From positions 1 to 7,124 of the forward strand of contig CAITSL010000044.1 of assembly GCA_903895055.1 (NCBI GenBank): DNA of 7,124 bases. The letters run 5' to 3'. Shown here piece after piece: positions 5,128 through 7,124 of this stretch. Under the pieces are notes generated by a model. The model did no database searches, had not been told where the DNA came from, and saw only the letters and a list, made by a program, of their open reading frames with translations. The DNA is from an uncultured bacterium (GTDB taxonomy: Bacteria; Patescibacteriota; Minisyncoccia; Phycocordibacterales; UBA9973). Made by a program: the position numbers and the translations under genes. Position 1 is the first letter of the stretch. Every line of letters starts with the position of its first letter.

Positions 5128-5162
5128 CACCCGAATTGTTCAATAGAACACGGGTGTTTTTT
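5126..5162 (+). terminator. Rho-independent terminator after the acyltransferase gene
   Basis: AACACCCG (5126-5133) pairs with CGGGTGTT (5151-5158). Inside, TGTTC (5137-5141) pairs with GAACA (5146-5150) around a four-base AATA loop, leaving AAT as a one-sided bulge. Six T run from 5157 to 5162. The stem begins within the acyltransferase stop codon and the T-run overlaps the stop codon of the convergent PBP2 gene. On the minus strand no T-run follows, so PBP2 is less well served. Confidence 0.88.
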
Positions 5163-6879
5163 ATTGAAAATATTCCGGCGTGTTTTGGGACATCCAGTCC
5201 AAAAGTCCGCGCATGATAGAGGAGGCACCGACGCCATTAGTGGAAGGTCCGGCTTCCATCATTATCGCAAATGCGTATTTTGGGTTCTCATATGGGAAAA
5301 ATCCAATTACCCAAGAATTCACTTTATTTTTAGAAATTCCAATCTGGGCCGTACCGGTTTTGGCAGCGACATTTACATAAGGCACATTGAGCGCAACGGC
5401 GGTGCCGGTCGTGACCGCTTGTCTCATCCCGCTTTGGACCGTATCAAAATATTCTTTTTTCAAATCAAGCACGGTAATTTTATTTTCCATCTCTTGATCA
5501 CCTAAGATTAAATGCGGAGTAATTAATTTACCGTCATTTGCGATGGCGGAAACGGCTCGAACCATTTCCATCGGAGTGACCTGAAAACCATATTGACCAA
5601 TGGCGGTGTGATAGGTATCTCCAACGCGCCAAACGTCGCCCTTAAAATTTAGAGCTTTCCATTCCGGACTCGGAATGACACCGCTTTTTTCGCCGAATAA
5701 ATCGATGCCGGTCTCTTGTCCAAAACCAAAAAGGTTCGCATATTTTTCAATGTTGGCAATCCCCAAACCTTTTTGCCCTTCATATCCCCCGCCAATTTCA
5801 TAAAAATAGACATCGCAAGATACAGCAATCGCATCCTCCATATTTACCCAGCCATTGACTCTCCAGTCTTTAAAAATAGTTTTTTGATTTGGAAAATATG
5901 GATTGGGAATAGAAATAGAACCGGTGGATAGTATTTTTTTATTGGGGTCAATTATTTTCTCGGCCAAAGCTCCGATGGCAAAAAATGGCTTGACGATAGA
6001 GCCCGGCGTATAAAGTCCAGAAATAGTTCTATCCATAAAAACTTTTCTTGGATCAGTTAAATAATTTTTAATCGTAGCGCTATTTTTCCCAAGTGAAAGC
6101 AATTCCCCGTCATATTCCGGAAAACTGGTTGAAGTTAATATTTCTCCATTTGCCACATTCAAGAGGATGCCTGCACCGCCGGAAAATGAATTGCTCTCGG
6201 AAAGGTTTTTGATTAAAGTAAAAAGTTCACCTTGAATTCTAGAGTCTATAGTGGTAACTAAAGGAGCGCCATGGAGAGGGGTGTTTACAATATTTTCCGA
6301 ATAGATTTTTTTATTGGTATCTGTCTCAATTATCCTGGAGCCATTTTCACCTTTGATTTTATCATTATACATTTTTTCCAGTCCATCTTTCCCGATGAAT
6401 TCAGTTTGCCAGTAATTGCCCGATGAGTCTGCCTGGGGATAATTTAGATAACCCAATAAGTGTGAAAAACCGGGTGATTTATAAGTCCTAATCGAAAAAG
6501 AAGTTACTCCATCTTCTTGATTGATATCAGCCCCACTTTTTTTATTCCAAGCAAGTTCTACCTTGTTTCGATCATAGATTATTCCCCTTTCGGCAAAAAT
6601 TATCTGTTTTTGCAGTGTATTGTTTTGGCTTCTTTCGAGATAAGCTTGCCCTTTTTTGATTTGCAAAAATCCGAGTCGAGCGGAAAAAATCAAAACAATC
6701 AGAATAAAAAAAATGCCGAGAAAGAGGGTAGTTTTTTTGGAAATTTGTTTCTCGATTCTTCCTTCAAATTGTTGGCTATCAAAATTTTGCAAATTTTTTG
6801 AATCCAGAAAAATCTCATCCGGTTCTACGAAAGAATTGGCATTCTTTATTTTATTTTTTTTAATAATTTTCCACTGCAT
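5161..6879 (-). CDS. mrdA: Penicillin-binding protein 2, elongation-specific transpeptidase
   Basis: A 572-residue class B penicillin-binding protein, the transpeptidase that cross-links peptidoglycan during cell elongation together with RodA. A cytoplasmic head of about 50 residues precedes one transmembrane helix (about 51-73). The non-catalytic pedestal domain spans about 90-210 with AERGIIYDRN (96-105) and IGKDGLEKMY (162-171). The transpeptidase domain carries all three motifs: SIVK with nucleophile S294 and K297, SCD at 354-356 (the SxD form usual in PBP2) and KTGT at 507-510. It is somewhat shorter than the 633 residues of E. coli PBP2, and the head is longer. It starts 10 bp after an MreD-like gene, the normal mreBCD-mrdA order, so it belongs to a cell-shape operon whose earlier genes lie outside the window. 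No Shine-Dalgarno sequence precedes the ATG. FtsI is less likely given the SxD motif and neighbour. Confidence 0.96.
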   Translation of the reverse strand: MQWKIIKKNKIKNANSFVEPDEIFLDSKNLQNFDSQQFEGRIEKQISKKTTLFLGIFFILIVLIFSARLGFLQIKKGQAYLERSQNNTLQKQIIFAERGIIYDRNKVELAWNKKSGADINQEDGVTSFSIRTYKSPGFSHLLGYLNYPQADSSGNYWQTEFIGKDGLEKMYNDKIKGENGSRIIETDTNKKIYSENIVNTPLHGAPLVTTIDSRIQGELFTLIKNLSESNSFSGGAGILLNVANGEILTSTSFPEYDGELLSLGKNSATIKNYLTDPRKVFMDRTISGLYTPGSIVKPFFAIGALAEKIIDPNKKILSTGSISIPNPYFPNQKTIFKDWRVNGWVNMEDAIAVSCDVYFYEIGGGYEGQKGLGIANIEKYANLFGFGQETGIDLFGEKSGVIPSPEWKALNFKGDVWRVGDTYHTAIGQYGFQVTPMEMVRAVSAIANDGKLITPHLILGDQEMENKITVLDLKKEYFDTVQSGMRQAVTTGTAVALNVPYVNVAAKTGTAQIGISKNKVNSWVIGFFPYENPKYAFAIMMEAGPSTNGVGASSIMRGLLDWMSQNTPEYFQ

Positions 6880-6889
6880 ATAATATTTT

Positions 6890-7123
6890 TTATTTTTTAT
6901 AATTCTTCAGTTTTCTTTTGATAAATTCAACCAAGAATAACATTCCGATAATAAAAACGGTGGAAACTAATCTAAGATGAAAATATCGGCCCTTCCCTAC
7001 TCCAAAGAGCAAATCTGAAATAAAAAATAGCGCAATTGCTTCCAAAAAAACTCTAAAATAGATAATTCCGAAAAGAGCCAGGATAATAGACACCCAAAAA
7101 GGCAAAAACAAGATTGAAATTAA
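6890..7123 (-). CDS. MreD-like membrane protein, 5'-truncated by window edge
   Basis: The visible 77 codons run open to the window edge on the minus strand; the TTG at 7111 is not needed as a start. The protein is strongly hydrophobic, with probable helices before and around LPFWVSIILALFGIIYF, then FLEAIALFFISDLLFGVG, then VSTVFIIGMLFLVEFI, and it ends in a basic tail (KRKLKNYKK). The FISDLLFG segment resembles the late-helix Asp-containing stretch of MreD (usually GLLxD). Its place directly before PBP2 is where mreD sits in the cell-shape operon, supporting a role in the elongation complex at the membrane. The short, divergent sequence makes the identity uncertain, so no symbol is given; another small membrane protein remains possible. 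Confidence 0.6.
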   Translation of the reverse strand, partial: LISILFLPFWVSIILALFGIIYFRVFLEAIALFFISDLLFGVGKGRYFHLRLVSTVFIIGMLFLVEFIKRKLKNYKK

Positions 7124-7124
7124 T

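Noticed and set aside
5812..5820. SCD in place of SxN in PBP2 as a possible active-site defect
   Set aside because: SxD is the normal form of this motif in the PBP2 family, and the other two motifs are intact.
1..7124. CRISPR arrays, tRNA or rRNA genes, insertion sequences and defence systems
   Set aside because: No spaced repeat array, cloverleaf-like sequence, transposase or defence protein was seen on either strand.

Overview
The window looks like a chromosomal piece from a Candidate Phyla Radiation (Patescibacteria) bacterium, most likely of the Parcubacteria/Paceibacteria type. The DNA is AT-rich, genes are tightly packed, and Shine-Dalgarno sequences are almost absent. It carries several small one- or two-helix membrane proteins of a kind I associate with that group, plus a short membrane-anchored protein with an Ada-like metal-binding tail. 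The proteins are bacterial throughout (L27, L9, a CtpA/CtpB-type protease, an elongation PBP2). The lineage call is an inference from protein style and layout, not from a search.

Layout. Positions 2-1009 (+) hold the C-terminal part of a secreted coiled-coil M23 murein hydrolase that begins outside the window. Two promoter-like sequences built on a 14-bp direct repeat follow. They drive two small membrane proteins (1061-1198 and 1217-1558, +) of unknown function. A short convergent gap holds a GC-rich block of about 30 bp. Then come a membrane protein with a degenerate Ada-type domain (1636-2025, -) and, divergently, rpmA for ribosomal protein L27 (2094-2366, +). A strong hairpin at 2379-2399 separates rpmA from a convergent minus-strand operon: a small two-helix membrane protein (4074-4295), a CtpA/CtpB-type S41 protease (2843-4054) and rplI for L9 (2403-2846), the last two joined by an ATGA overlap. 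Divergent from this operon, a PlsC-like acyltransferase (4417-5127, +) has its own near-consensus promoter and hairpin terminator. The right end is a cell-shape locus on the minus strand: an MreD-like membrane protein cut by the window edge (6890-7123), followed 10 bp later by penicillin-binding protein 2 (5161-6879).

Functionally, the window is mainly envelope biology: peptidoglycan cutting (M23), peptidoglycan synthesis for elongation (PBP2 with an MreD-like partner), processing of exported proteins (S41 protease) and possibly membrane lipid acylation (PlsC-like), interleaved with two ribosomal protein genes outside their classical operons. No tRNA, rRNA, CRISPR array, IS element or defence system was seen. 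The most distinctive observations are start codons lying 6-7 nt downstream of -10 boxes, which suggests leaderless mRNAs; the pair of small GG-motif membrane proteins; an acyltransferase lacking the usual Glu of its EGTR block; and the GC-rich intergenic block.
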